From Geodermatophilus tzadiensis (GTDB lineage Bacteria > Actinomycetota > Actinomycetes > Mycobacteriales > Geodermatophilaceae): a stretch of 64,000 nucleotides of DNA. A program made the position numbers and the translations under genes. A model generated the notes under the pieces. It did not search any database. It was given only the letters and a program-made list of their open reading frames with translations, and had not been told where the DNA came from. Location: contig NZ_PVTG01000007.1 in the NCBI RefSeq assembly GCF_003002915.1, positions 124,001 to 188,000 on the forward strand, given 5' to 3'. Positions 8,720-17,680 of the stretch are shown piece after piece; position 1 is the stretch's first letter; each line of letters starts with the position of its first letter.

Positions 8720-9003
8720 TGACGACGCTGTCGCTGGCAGACGCCAAGGCGCACCTGTCTGCCCTGGTGGCCCGGGTCAGTGGCCAGCACGAGCGGGTCT
8801 ACGTGACAGTCCACGGCAAGCCGTCGGCCGTCCTGGTGGCGACGGAGGACCTCGAGTCCCTGGAGGAGACGATCGAGATCCTGGCCGATGCCGACACGAT
8901 GCGGCGACTGCACACCTCGGATGCCGAGCTGGCCCGCGGCGAGGTCGAGACGCGCGAGGAGCTGGACGCGGCCATGCGCCGCCGCCTCGGCTCCGGCAGG
9001 TGA
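8719..9003 (+). CDS. Phd/YefM-family antitoxin
   Basis: 94 aa from ATG 8719. The N-terminal DNA-binding part (TTLSLADAKAHLSALVARV) and the strand VTVHGKPSAVLVATEDLESL are the Phd/YefM signature. The C-terminal tail (DAELARGEVETREELDAAMR) is acidic and helical, as expected for the toxin-neutralising part. The stop overlaps the start of the downstream toxin by four bases (GTGA), the usual coupling of type II pairs. Confidence 0.9.
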   Translation: MTTLSLADAKAHLSALVARVSGQHERVYVTVHGKPSAVLVATEDLESLEETIEILADADTMRRLHTSDAELARGEVETREELDAAMRRRLGSGR

Positions 9004-9287
9004 CTGGGCAGCCGGCGCCCTACGTCCTGGCGATCACGCCGACCGCCCGCCGCCAGCTCGCCGAGTACCTGCCGGAGGCGGTCGCCGCGGCCGCGTACGA
9101 GTTCATCACCGGCCCACTGCTGGACAGCCCGCAGCGGGTCGGCAAGCAGCTCCGTCCCCCGCTGGAGGACCGGTACAGCGCGCGCCGCGGCACCTACCGG
9201 GTCATCTATCGCATCGACGACGACAGTCACACGGTGACCGTCGTCGATGTCGCCCACCGCCGGGATGCGTATCGCTCCGGCCGTTGA
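9000..9287 (+). CDS. RelE/ParE-family toxin
   Basis: 95 aa from GTG 9000. The pattern YVLAITPTARRQLAEYLPE, then QLRPPLEDRYSARRGTYRVIYRIDDDSHTVTVV is that of RelE-superfamily toxins: basic residues on the central strands and the RGTYRVIYRID sheet. With a Phd/YefM partner the likely target is ribosome-bound mRNA, though a ParE-type gyrase target cannot be excluded. It appears complete, so the module may be functional. Confidence 0.9.
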   Translation: MTGQPAPYVLAITPTARRQLAEYLPEAVAAAAYEFITGPLLDSPQRVGKQLRPPLEDRYSARRGTYRVIYRIDDDSHTVTVVDVAHRRDAYRSGR

Positions 9288-9984
9288 CCACCCATCGCAG
9301 AGTTGCTGCGGAGAACAGCACCTGCGACCGCTTGACCCCCAGCCGTCGGCCGAGGGTTCATGCAGGTTCGTCTCACTCCATCTGCCCAGGTCAGCTGGTA
9401 CACGGGACGGCAGCGGACAGGAGTGAACAGCCCCGACCCTGGTCCGATGGTGGTCAAGGATCGCCACGCCCACTTGCACTAAGGCGTCTGGTGCACCCGC
9501 CTCTGCCCGTCGCGGAGCGTGACGGTGTCTCGGAGGGTCCTGCAGTATCCGGCCGCCACGTGCGCGGACGTGGCGCCGGCCTCCGGGACCGGGCATCCCT
9601 GCGCGGACCGTGGACGGAGGGGGTCATGGTCGAGCTCGGCCGCGGACGGCGGGGTGCACTGGCCGACTGATCTCGTCGTTGCCGACCTCCGCACCTGCCC
9701 CTCAGCGCAGCGAGCCCGGTCGGCGATCCAGCCCTCGGGTATCCACCAGCTCCCGATCGGTGAGGGTCCGCCTGGGCGGACAGACTTCCCGGGCTGGGGC
9801 AAGCCCCAGGCGCGCTGGACCACCGGAGGTTCGTCGGTGCTGCCCCGGTTGACCCCCACCAGCCCGCGGGTGCGCGGCTCCCCGCCGCAGGCGGCGCGCA
9901 TCCGCGAGCCTGCGGCGCGCAGGCTGCGCGTCCCACGGGCATCGCCGAGGCGGTGATCCGGATGCCGTGCGCCTCCGGTCTCGC
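9288..9984. other. Gene-poor stretch between toxin gene and galactonate locus
   Basis: 697 bases with no convincing gene. It holds the tRNA-Pro-like fragment at 9320-9342 and, at 9908-9924, a short hairpin (GCCTGCG/CGCAGGC) that could end minus-strand transcription of the kinase gene. The rest shows no motif I recognise. Confidence 0.5.
9320..9342 (-). repeat. tRNA-Pro internal fragment (possible attachment-site relic)
   Basis: These 23 bases match 26850-26872 of the intact tRNA-Pro gene with a single mismatch (9330), in the same orientation. The matched part covers the anticodon-loop side and the variable region up to the T stem. Nothing else of a tRNA remains around it. A 22/23 match in unrelated DNA is not expected by chance. 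Confidence 0.7.
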
Positions 9985-10929
9985 TCAGCGGTGGATGTCG
10001 TGCCCCTCCAGCAGGTACAGCTCCGCCCGGGACGGCAGGCCCTCCCAGTCACCGTCGACGGTGACCGCGAAGGCGCCGGCGGCCGCCGCGGTGCGCAGGC
10101 GCTGTGCCGGCTCCGCACCGGCGAGCGTGTCGGCCAGCCAGCCGGCGGCGAACGAGTCGCCCGCGCCGACGGGATCGGTCTCGCGCACCCGGAAGACCGG
10201 CGCGTCGAGCACGACGCCGTCGACGACGGCCGTGGCGCCGTCGGCCCCGCACTTCAGCAGGACGCTTGCGGGCCCCATCTCGCTGAGCGCGCGGGCCAAC
10301 TCGACCGGCGTCCGGCCGGGCACGAGCAGCTGCGCCTCCGCCTCGGTGGCGAAGACGATGTCGGCGCGCTCGACGAGCCATCGGTACTCCGCGGCCGAGT
10401 CGCGGCCCTGCCAGAGCGACGACCGGTGGTTCAGGTCGAGCGACACCAGGGTCCCGGCCGCGCGAGCCTCACCGACGGCCAGCCGGACCGCCTCTCGCGC
10501 CGAAGTGGACAGCGCCGGCGTGATCCCGCTGACGTGAACGGCCGCGGCGGCCCGGACCGCCCCGACGTCGATGTCGGACGGTGCCAGCCGGGCTCCGGCG
10601 CCGTCCGCGCGCCGGTAGCTCACCCGTGTGGTGCCACTCGCGCGCCGCTCCTTGAACATCAGCCCGGTCGGCGCATCCGGGTCCACGACCACGCCGGAGA
10701 CGTCGACGCCCTGTCCGGCGAGGGTCTCCCGGATCAGCGCGCCGAACTCGTCGTCGCCGACCCGTCCGATCCACGCGGCGCGCACACCCAACCGAGCGGC
10801 GCCGATGGCGACGGTGCTCTCGGCCCCTGCTATCCGCAGGTCGAGGCTGCGGGCCCGGCGCAGTGGGCCGACCTGGGGAGACGACAGCGCGGCCATCGTC
10901 TCCCCGATCGCGAGCAGTCCCGGGGTCAT
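9985..10929 (-). CDS. 2-keto-3-deoxy sugar-acid kinase, PfkB family (KDG/KDGal kinase)
   Basis: 314 aa. Ribokinase-fold features: N-terminal LLAIGETMAAL, the GGAES-like GAEST at 35-39, and the ATP/catalytic motif DPVGAGDSFAAG with Asp258 as the base. It phosphorylates 2-keto-3-deoxy-gluconate/galactonate for the aldolase encoded immediately upstream, with which it overlaps by four bases (ATGA). E. coli DgoK belongs to another family, so this is a non-orthologous replacement in the galactonate route. It is the last gene of a long minus-strand operon. Confidence 0.88.
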   Translation of the reverse strand: MTPGLLAIGETMAALSSPQVGPLRRARSLDLRIAGAESTVAIGAARLGVRAAWIGRVGDDEFGALIRETLAGQGVDVSGVVVDPDAPTGLMFKERRASGTTRVSYRRADGAGARLAPSDIDVGAVRAAAAVHVSGITPALSTSAREAVRLAVGEARAAGTLVSLDLNHRSSLWQGRDSAAEYRWLVERADIVFATEAEAQLLVPGRTPVELARALSEMGPASVLLKCGADGATAVVDGVVLDAPVFRVRETDPVGAGDSFAAGWLADTLAGAEPAQRLRTAAAAGAFAVTVDGDWEGLPSRAELYLLEGHDIHR

Positions 10930-11609
10930 CGAATCGCCGCCCGCGCGGTCGCGACTGCCGCCACGACCTCCTGCGCCCGTGCCGAGAGACCGTCCTCGCC
11001 GTCCAGCGGACCTCCCGTCAGTGCGTTCCCCAGCAGCGGGCTGCCGATGCCGAGCGCGACGGCCCCCGCCGCGACGTACTCGGGGACCTGCTCGAGGCGC
11101 ACACCCCCGGTGGGGATGAACGGCACGTCGTCCAGCGGCGCGCGCAGTTCCCGCAGGTAGCGCGGGCCGCCGACGCTGGCGGGGAACAGCTTGACCGCCG
11201 TCGCGCCCGCCCCCCACGCGGTCGTGGCCTCGCTGGCGGTGAACGCACCCGGGTACCAGGACAGCCCCGCGGCGACGACGGCGGCACCGACGGCGGGCAC
11301 GGTGTCGGGGCACACGATGAACCGGGCTCCTGCATCCGCGGCGGGACCGACCTGCCCGGCGGAGCGGACGGTGCCGACGCCGACGTCCACCCGGTCGCCG
11401 AACCGGTCCCGGGTCGCCGTGATGGCAGCCAGCGCGCCAGGGGTGTTCATCGTGATCTCCAGGCAGGTGACCCCGCACGCCACCAGGACGTCGATCACGT
11501 CGCCGAGCCGCTGCCCGTCTGCGGCACGGAGGATCGCGACCACCCCGGTGTCCTGCAGCTGGTGGCTCATCGGCCGGCGGGGCGGCGAGGCGGTGGGGAG
11601 TCGGCTCAT
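10926..11609 (-). CDS. dgoA: KDPG/KDPGal aldolase
   Basis: 227 aa. Class I aldolase of the Eda/DgoA type: the base Glu51 in CLEITMNTPGAL, Schiff-base Lys140 in AVKLFPAS, and the phosphate site FIPTGGV. It would split 2-keto-3-deoxy-6-phospho-sugar acid into pyruvate and glyceraldehyde 3-phosphate. ATG 11609 overlaps the stop of the lactonase gene (ATGA); an alternative ATG at 11570 would shorten the N-terminus by 13 residues to the length of Eda. The neighbouring DgoD-type dehydratase favours the galactonate isomer as substrate. Confidence 0.88.
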   Translation of the reverse strand: MSRLPTASPPRRPMSHQLQDTGVVAILRAADGQRLGDVIDVLVACGVTCLEITMNTPGALAAITATRDRFGDRVDVGVGTVRSAGQVGPAADAGARFIVCPDTVPAVGAAVVAAGLSWYPGAFTASEATTAWGAGATAVKLFPASVGGPRYLRELRAPLDDVPFIPTGGVRLEQVPEYVAAGAVALGIGSPLLGNALTGGPLDGEDGLSARAQEVVAAVATARAAIR

Positions 11610-12568
11610 CGTGCGGGACCTCTCTCGTCCGTGCGGGACATGTCCAGTGGCGTGCCGGGGCGTTCGGTCCAGCCGGCGAGCGGGCCGTCGTACGGGGTGG
11701 CGGCCGGGCCGGTGACGCCGACGTCGGCGACGAACAGCCGGCCCGCCAGCGGTTCCTGCCGGCGCACCCGCTCGGGCAGGCCGAGCGGGGAGGTGCTGAT
11801 CACCAGGAGGCGCCCGTCGGCGCCGGCGAAGCAGCAGCTGGTCGGCTGGGACACCGGCAGGTCGACGGCGGTGAGCAGCTCCCCGGTGGGGGCGTAGCGG
11901 CGCACCTGCCCGCCACCCCACATGGCCACCCAGAGGCAGCCCTCGTCGTCCGTGCACAGTCCGTCCGGTCCGCCGGCGCCCGGTTCGGCGACGACGAGCG
12001 GCCGGCGACTGCCGAGGGTCCCGGAGTCGACGTCGTAGTCGAAGGCCCAGATGGTGGCCGGACCGGAGTCGACCAGGTACAGCACCGTCCCGTCGGGGCT
12101 GGAGGCGATGCCGTTGGAGACGGTCAGGCCGGTCAGCAGCCGGGTCACCGTCCCGTCGGGGTCGACCCGGTAGAAGTTGCCGGACCCGGGCGACGCGTCG
12201 AACGCCATCGTGCCGGCGAGCAACCGCCCAGCGGGATCGCAGGCAGCGTCGTTCATCCGGGTGCGACCGAGTTCCTCGGTGGACAGGTCGAGGAGGCGGC
12301 GGACGGAGCCGTCGGCGGAGAGGTGCGCGAAGCCGTCGTCGGCGGCGAGGACCCATCCCCCGCCGCGGGCCGGCAGGACCGCGCCCACGGTGCCGCCGAC
12401 GTCCACGACCCCACCGGACTGCAGGGTGCCGCCGCCGGCCAGGGCGCGGTGCACACGGCCGGCCAGCAGGTCGACCCAGAGCAGCTCCTGTCGGTCGGCG
12501 TCCCAGACCGGCCCCTCGCCGTGCTCGGTGACCGGCCCGTCGACCGGCCGGGCGATCAGGTCCGCCAC
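11606..12568 (-). CDS. SMP-30/gluconolactonase-family sugar lactonase
   Basis: 320 aa from GTG 12568, overlapping the mutarotase gene by 13 bases. The beta-propeller pattern GEGPVWDADRQELLWVDLL, then RMNDAACDPAGRLLAGTM, SNGIASSPDGTVLYLVDSG and GPDGLCTDDEGCLWVAMWGGG is diagnostic of the SGL family, with the metal ligands Glu (GEGP), Asn (MND), Asn (SNG) and Asp (GPDG) in place. In this operon it would open the aldono-lactone made by the sugar dehydrogenase. Confidence 0.9.
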   Translation of the reverse strand: MADLIARPVDGPVTEHGEGPVWDADRQELLWVDLLAGRVHRALAGGGTLQSGGVVDVGGTVGAVLPARGGGWVLAADDGFAHLSADGSVRRLLDLSTEELGRTRMNDAACDPAGRLLAGTMAFDASPGSGNFYRVDPDGTVTRLLTGLTVSNGIASSPDGTVLYLVDSGPATIWAFDYDVDSGTLGSRRPLVVAEPGAGGPDGLCTDDEGCLWVAMWGGGQVRRYAPTGELLTAVDLPVSQPTSCCFAGADGRLLVISTSPLGLPERVRRQEPLAGRLFVADVGVTGPAATPYDGPLAGWTERPGTPLDMSRTDERGPAR

Positions 12569-13425
12569 GGTTCTCCGTCCTCTCCTGCGTCGAGTGCCAC
12601 CCACCACCGGCGCGGCCGGCCGGGCGCCACGGTCCACACGTTCCCCGCGGCGGCCGCACGGTCGAGCCGGTCGTAGAAGCCCGAGCTCGGTTCGATCGCC
12701 AGCACGTCCCCGGCGGCCAGGTGTCCCCGGTCGAGCCAGATCCCCAGGTACGGCAGGTCGCCGGGGTCCCACGTCAGGCGCAGCCAGCCGCCGTCGGGGT
12801 CCACCAGCGCCGCACCGTGCAGCGCGGGCGAGCCCGTCGGGTCGACGTACCACTTGCCGCAGCCCCCGGGCGCCACGAGCCGGCCGGGGTCGACGGTGGC
12901 GGGCCACGACCCGGACTCGGGGTCGTCGCCGTCGACGCGCAGGACCGGCACCGGCTCGGGCAGCACCAACCGCGTGCCGGGACGCAGCGCGAACTGGGGA
13001 TGAGCGGCCCACAGGAGAGGGACCACGCGGTCCCCGGTGACGGTGAGCTCGTAGTCGAGCCGGATCCCGCACGGGGTTCCGGTGACCCGTCGCCGCAGCC
13101 GGAAGGGCAGGCTCGCGCCGTCGACGGCGTGCTCCGTGACGTCGCCCGACCAGGGCCGGCACCACAGGTCGCCGTGGTCCCCGACAGCCACCTGCCGGCC
13201 GCCCTCGTCCAGGAGGCAGGGGTCGATGCTGGGCAGCATCTCGTCCCAGCCGGCCAGCGGGCCGTCGGTGAAGCGGTCGTCCGGCCCGCCGGGGCGGCGG
13301 CCGGGCCGGTCGTCGTCGGCCAGCCACTGCCGTCCCCGGGGATCGGTCAACCCGGTCAGCCGCGCGCCGTGAGCCAGGTCCACCTCCCAGGTCAGGCCGG
13401 CCGGCTCCGATGCGGGTCGGGTCAT
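12556..13425 (-). CDS. Aldose 1-epimerase (galactose mutarotase) family protein
   Basis: 289 aa. Galactose-mutarotase-like beta-sandwich: HGARLTGLTDPRGRQWL near the start, LAGWDEMLPSIDPC, the catalytic His in LLWAAHPQFAL, and the Glu in LAIEPSSGFYDR. It would interconvert sugar anomers ahead of the dehydrogenase. Both ends overlap neighbouring genes (ATGA with the regulator, 13 bases with the lactonase), so translation is tightly coupled in the operon. Confidence 0.8.
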   Translation of the reverse strand: MTRPASEPAGLTWEVDLAHGARLTGLTDPRGRQWLADDDRPGRRPGGPDDRFTDGPLAGWDEMLPSIDPCLLDEGGRQVAVGDHGDLWCRPWSGDVTEHAVDGASLPFRLRRRVTGTPCGIRLDYELTVTGDRVVPLLWAAHPQFALRPGTRLVLPEPVPVLRVDGDDPESGSWPATVDPGRLVAPGGCGKWYVDPTGSPALHGAALVDPDGGWLRLTWDPGDLPYLGIWLDRGHLAAGDVLAIEPSSGFYDRLDRAAAAGNVWTVAPGRPRRWWVALDAGEDGEPWRT

Positions 13426-14141
13426 CCGGTCTGGGCCCGGTCCAGACGGTCCATGAGCGTGGCCATCTGGTCGCCGGCCTCGCCGAGCAGTTCCTCCATC
13501 CGCATCTGCGCCGCCACCGCGTCGCCCGACGAGACTGCGTCCACCAGAGCCCCGTGCATGTCGACGGCGTGCGGGGAGATGCCCTCCACGGCCACCTCGC
13601 CCGAGCGGGCCTCGAGCGCGGCGGCGACCGTCTTCGAGAGCTGGGCGATCATCGGGTTGCCGGACGCCCGCAACAGAGCCGAGTGGAACACGATGTCCGC
13701 GCTCGTCCACGCCCCGACGTCGCCGCGTCCGGCTGCCTCCACCATGGCCGCGTACGCCTCGCGCAACGCGCGCACCCCCGTCTCGTCCGCCCTCCGGGCC
13801 GCCAGGCCGGCGGCATGGGGTTCGACGGCGGATCGCATCTCCAGCAGCTCCCGGGTCACGGCCGCGTAGTCGCTGCTGCGGATGCGCCAGAGGATGACGT
13901 CGTGGTCGAGCACGTCCCAGTCGCTGCTGCCGTGCACCCGCGTGCCCACGTTCTGCCGGGCGGACAGCAGCCCCTTGGCCTCGAGTACGCGCAAGGTCTC
14001 ACGGACCACGGTCCGCGAGACGCCGTAGCGCTCGCACAGCTCGTCCGGGACCAGCACGGTGCCCTCGGGGATGGCTCCGCTGACGATCTGTGAGCCGAGC
14101 TCGTCCACGACGGTGCCGTGCAGTCCGCGCCGCGCCCTCAC
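13422..14141 (-). CDS. GntR-family regulator with FCD domain (DgoR-like)
   Basis: 239 aa from GTG 14141. The winged helix lies at the N-terminus (IVSGAIPEGTVLVPDELCERYGVSRTVVRETLRVLEAKGLL). The C-terminal FCD domain has the metal-binding pattern with RSAVEPHAAGLAARR, DIVFHSALLRASGN and EHxxL-like MHGALVDAV. FadR/DgoR-type proteins repress sugar-acid operons and are released by the acid or its keto-deoxy product. It sits inside the operon it most likely controls, with overlaps on both sides. Confidence 0.9.
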   Translation of the reverse strand: MRARRGLHGTVVDELGSQIVSGAIPEGTVLVPDELCERYGVSRTVVRETLRVLEAKGLLSARQNVGTRVHGSSDWDVLDHDVILWRIRSSDYAAVTRELLEMRSAVEPHAAGLAARRADETGVRALREAYAAMVEAAGRGDVGAWTSADIVFHSALLRASGNPMIAQLSKTVAAALEARSGEVAVEGISPHAVDMHGALVDAVSSGDAVAAQMRMEELLGEAGDQMATLMDRLDRAQTG

Positions 14142-14968
14142 GCGAACCTCACGCCGAAGCCGCCGTCGACCGCCCAGTCGGCGCCGGTGACGAAGGACGC
14201 CGCGTCCGAGGCGAGGAAACAGGCCACCTGAGCGACCTCGGCGGGAGTGCCGATGCGCCCGAGCGGCTGGACCCCGAGCACCCGCTCCTCCTCCCCGAGG
14301 CCTCGGCGCTCGGCGAAGTACTCCTCGGCCAGCGCGGTGCGGATGTAGCCGGGCGAGAGGGCGTTCACGCGGATCCCCTTCTCCGCGACCTCGAGCGCGA
14401 GGCTGCGGGTGAGCCCGACGAGCCCGGACTTGGCCGCCGCGTAGGGGAACATGCCGCGTTGGGTGAGCCGGGCGTGCAGCGACGCGATGTTGACGATGCT
14501 GCCCCGGCCCGCGGCAGACATCGCCGGCAGCACCGCGCGCGAGCACAGCCAGGCACCCTTCAGGTCCACGCCGAACACGTCGTCCCAGTCCTGCTCGGAC
14601 ATGGCCACGGGGTCGAAGTAGGCGTTGCGACCGGCGTTGTTGACCAGCGCCGTGGGCACGCCCAGCTCCGCCTCGGCAGCCGCCACCCACGCGGCGACGG
14701 AGTCGGCGTCGGTGACGTCGGCCGGCTGGAAGAACACCCGGTGCCCCTCGCCGGTCAGCCGCGCGGCCAGCTTCTCGCCTGCCTCCGCCGCGAGGTCGCA
14801 GAACGACACCGCGGCCCCCTGGCCGACGGCGGCCTCCACGACGGCGGCGCCGATGCCCTGCGCCCCGCCGGTGACCAACACGACCGCCCTGGCCATCGGC
14901 GCCGGCACGGTCGTCACCGGGCCTCGGCCGGACGGCGCGGCGCCGCCGGTGGGATGGGCTGCGGTCAT
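14138..14968 (-). CDS. SDR sugar dehydrogenase (probable galactose/aldose dehydrogenase)
   Basis: 276 aa. Classical SDR with VTGGAQGIG (32-40), NNAG (110-113), Ser163, Tyr176 and Lys180 (YAAAK), and the C-terminal ADWAVDGGFGV. ATG 14968 follows GGAGGGAG. Its place beside mutarotase, lactonase and galactonate dehydratase points to NAD(P)-dependent oxidation of D-galactose, or a similar aldose, to the lactone. The N-terminal 25 residues are low-complexity and could be trimmed if translation starts at the internal ATG before ARAVVLV. Confidence 0.88.
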   Translation of the reverse strand: MTAAHPTGGAAPSGRGPVTTVPAPMARAVVLVTGGAQGIGAAVVEAAVGQGAAVSFCDLAAEAGEKLAARLTGEGHRVFFQPADVTDADSVAAWVAAAEAELGVPTALVNNAGRNAYFDPVAMSEQDWDDVFGVDLKGAWLCSRAVLPAMSAAGRGSIVNIASLHARLTQRGMFPYAAAKSGLVGLTRSLALEVAEKGIRVNALSPGYIRTALAEEYFAERRGLGEEERVLGVQPLGRIGTPAEVAQVACFLASDAASFVTGADWAVDGGFGVRFA

Positions 14969-15011
14969 GCGGGACTCCCTCCGGAGTACACGAACTGGTT
15001 GCGCGGTCGGG

Positions 15012-16070
15012 TCACTGGGGGATCCCGACCCGCCGCTCGCCGCTGCGGAGCTGCTGGATGACGACGGCGACGACGAGCAAGGTGCCCTTCGCGACGTTCT
15101 GCCAGAAGGGGTTGACGCCGAGGAGGGTCATGCCGTTGATGAGCACGCCGAGCAGCAGCACGGCCAACAGGGTGCTGATGATGCTGCCCTTGCCGCCCTT
15201 GAGGGCGGTGCCACCGAGCGCGGCGGCGGTGATCGCCTCCAGCTCCAGGCCTTCGCTGCCGGAGATGGGCTGGCCGGAGCCGGTACGGGCGGTGATGAGG
15301 ACGCCGGCGATGCCGGCGACCATGCCCGCGAGGGCGAAGATCGCGAGGATGTAGCGGTTGATGTTGATCCCGGCCAGGCGGGCGGCTGCGTCGTTGCCAC
15401 CGAGGGCGTAGATCTTCCGGCCGATGTCGGTGTACTTGAGCATGACGTGCAGCAGGCCCGCGACGAGCAGCAGGACCCAGATCAGCGTGGGGATGCCGAG
15501 GATCGAGCCGCGGGCCAGGAAGATGAAGATCGGGTCGCTCCCGGTGTAGCCCTGGGCACGACCATTGCTGATCAGCTGCGCGATGCCCTTGAAGGCCGCG
15601 AGGGTGGCGAGGGTGGCGATGACCGGGTTCACCCGCCCGTAGACGATGATCGCGCCGTTGACCAGGCCGCAGAGCAGTCCGATCAGCACGGCGCCGGCCA
15701 GCCCGAGGACGGCCGTCGACCCCGTGGCGGTGAAGATCATGGCCGACGCGACCGAGGCCAGTCCCGCGACGGATCCCACGGAGATGTCCAGTCCGCCGGC
15801 GATGATCACGACCGTCTGGACGACCGCGAGCAGGCCGGAGATGGCCACGGCGGTGCCGATGACGATCAGGTTCGAACCGCGGAAGAAGTCGGCGTTCTGG
15901 GAGCCGATCACCAGGATGACGAGGGCCAGGGCGATCAGCAGGCTGACGTTGGTCACGCCGACCGCCTCGAGGACGCGGTGCAGCGGTGAGGGGCGCCTCG
16001 CGCTGGGCGTCGTCGCGTCGGCGGCCGCCGTGCTCGTCTGGGCGGGAAGGGGGGCGCGGGTACCGGTCAC
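15012..16070 (-). CDS. Sugar ABC transporter permease, RbsC/AraH type
   Basis: 352 aa, with a hydrophilic N-terminal tail of about 40 residues then about ten hydrophobic segments. The motifs GGLDISVGSVAGLAS, GRVNPVIATLATLAAFKGIAQL and YALGGNDAAARLAGININRY are characteristic of the branched CUT2 permeases. It works as a homodimer with the duplicated ATPase encoded next to it; the start overlaps the ATPase stop (ATGA). Substrate by context: galactose, arabinose or a related aldose. Confidence 0.93.
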   Translation of the reverse strand: MTGTRAPLPAQTSTAAADATTPSARRPSPLHRVLEAVGVTNVSLLIALALVILVIGSQNADFFRGSNLIVIGTAVAISGLLAVVQTVVIIAGGLDISVGSVAGLASVASAMIFTATGSTAVLGLAGAVLIGLLCGLVNGAIIVYGRVNPVIATLATLAAFKGIAQLISNGRAQGYTGSDPIFIFLARGSILGIPTLIWVLLLVAGLLHVMLKYTDIGRKIYALGGNDAAARLAGININRYILAIFALAGMVAGIAGVLITARTGSGQPISGSEGLELEAITAAALGGTALKGGKGSIISTLLAVLLLGVLINGMTLLGVNPFWQNVAKGTLLVVAVVIQQLRSGERRVGIPQ

Positions 16071-17620
16071 CGGGAGGCTCCTTCTGCTGCGTGGTCGGCG
16101 ATGGCCAGGGCGAGGATGCGTTCCTCGGTGGCCTCGTCGCGGTCGAGTTCGCCGGCGATCCGGCCGTTCTGCATGACGACGATGCGGTCGGAGAGCCCGA
16201 GCACCTCGGGCAGCTCCGACGAGATGACGAGCAGGGCCACGCCGCTGGCGGCGAGCTCGTCGATGATCGCGTAGATCTCCGCCTTCGCGCCGACGTCGAC
16301 GCCCCGGGTGGGCTCGTCGAGGATCAGGACGTCCGGGCGGCGGGCCAGCCAGCGGGCCAGCACGACCTTCTGCTGGTTGCCACCGGAGAGCTTGCGGATC
16401 TGCTGTTCCGGGCTGGGAGTGCGCACCCGGAGTTGCTCCACGTACCGGTCGACCAGCTCCCGCTCCGCTCGCGCTCTGACGAAGCGCAGCCGGGAGAGCC
16501 GGTCGAGCACCGCGAGGGAGAGGTTGTCCCGCACGGTGCGGTGCATCAGGAGCGCGTCGGCCTTGCGCTCCTCGGGCGCGAAGCCGATGCCGGCGGCGAC
16601 GGCGTCGCCGGGGGTGCGCAACCGCAGGGGCCGGCCGTTGACCACGACCTGGCCGCCGCGCAGCGGCACGTCGCCGACCACGGCGCGGGCGAGTTCCGAG
16701 CGCCCGGCACCGACCAGTCCGGCGAGGCCGACGACCTCGCCGGCGTGCACGACCAGGTCGACGTCGGAGACGTCGTCGCTGGTCACGCCGCGCAGCTCCA
16801 GCACCGGTCGGCGGGACTCCGTGGAGGCCACGGGTTGGTCGGCCGCCCCGGTGTGCCTCCGCTGGAACATGGAGGAGAGGTCGCGGCCGACCATCATGCG
16901 GACCAGTTCCTCCTCGTCGGTCTCCGCGGCCGGACGGACGCCGATCAGCCGCCCGTCGCGGAGCACGGCGATGCGGTCGGCCAGCTCGAAGATCTCCTTC
17001 ATCCGGTGCGACACGTAGACGATCGCCACGCCGCTCTCCCGGAGTTCCCGGATCAGGCGGAAGAGGGACTCGGTCTCGGCGTCGGACAGCGACGACGTCG
17101 GCTCGTCGAAGGCGAGCACCGCGGTGTCGCTGGTCAGCGCCCGCAGGATCTCGATGAGCTGACGCTGCGCGGCGGACAGCCGGCTGCCGAGGGTGTCGGG
17201 GTCGATGGCGCCGGTGAAGCCGGTCCGCTCGAGGTCTGCGCGGACCCGCTCGCGCAGCGCCCGGCGGTTGAACCGGCGAGCCGTGGCGGGCAGCCGGCCG
17301 ATGTAGACGTTCTCGGCCACCGAGACGTGCGGGACGATCTCGGGCTCCTGGTAGATGACGCGGACCCCGGCGGCCATGGCGTCGGCCGGCGAGGAGAAGG
17401 TCACCGGTTCCCCGTGCATCCGGAGGGTCCCCGTGTCCGGCGGCTGGTCCCCGGAGAGGATCTTCAGCAGGGTCGACTTCCCGGCCCCGTTCTCACCCAT
17501 GAGGGCCAGGACCTCGCCGGGTCGGATCTCCAGGGTCACGTCGGTGAGCGCATGCACGCCGGCGAAGGACTTGCCGATCCCCTCGGCGACCAGCGTCGGG
17601 GGTGTGGAGGTGGTGGTCAC
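16067..17620 (-). CDS. Sugar ABC transporter ATPase with two nucleotide-binding domains (CUT2)
   Basis: 517 aa from GTG 17620, preceded by GGGAG. Domain 1 has Walker A GENGAGKST, signature LSAAQRQL and Walker B LAFDEPTSSLS; domain 2 has LVGAGRSE in place of Walker A, signature LSGGNQQK and Walker B LILDEPTRGVD. The degenerate second P-loop is normal for RbsA/AraG/XylG proteins. An upstream ATG at 17743 would overlap the binding-protein gene and add a low-complexity tail, so I prefer the GTG. Confidence 0.93.
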   Translation of the reverse strand: MTTTSTPPTLVAEGIGKSFAGVHALTDVTLEIRPGEVLALMGENGAGKSTLLKILSGDQPPDTGTLRMHGEPVTFSSPADAMAAGVRVIYQEPEIVPHVSVAENVYIGRLPATARRFNRRALRERVRADLERTGFTGAIDPDTLGSRLSAAQRQLIEILRALTSDTAVLAFDEPTSSLSDAETESLFRLIRELRESGVAIVYVSHRMKEIFELADRIAVLRDGRLIGVRPAAETDEEELVRMMVGRDLSSMFQRRHTGAADQPVASTESRRPVLELRGVTSDDVSDVDLVVHAGEVVGLAGLVGAGRSELARAVVGDVPLRGGQVVVNGRPLRLRTPGDAVAAGIGFAPEERKADALLMHRTVRDNLSLAVLDRLSRLRFVRARAERELVDRYVEQLRVRTPSPEQQIRKLSGGNQQKVVLARWLARRPDVLILDEPTRGVDVGAKAEIYAIIDELAASGVALLVISSELPEVLGLSDRIVVMQNGRIAGELDRDEATEERILALAIADHAAEGASR

Positions 17621-17680
17621 GTGCTCTCCCTGCCCGGTGCGAGCGGGTGGACGGTGGGTGGGCTGGTGGAGGGGGTGGGA

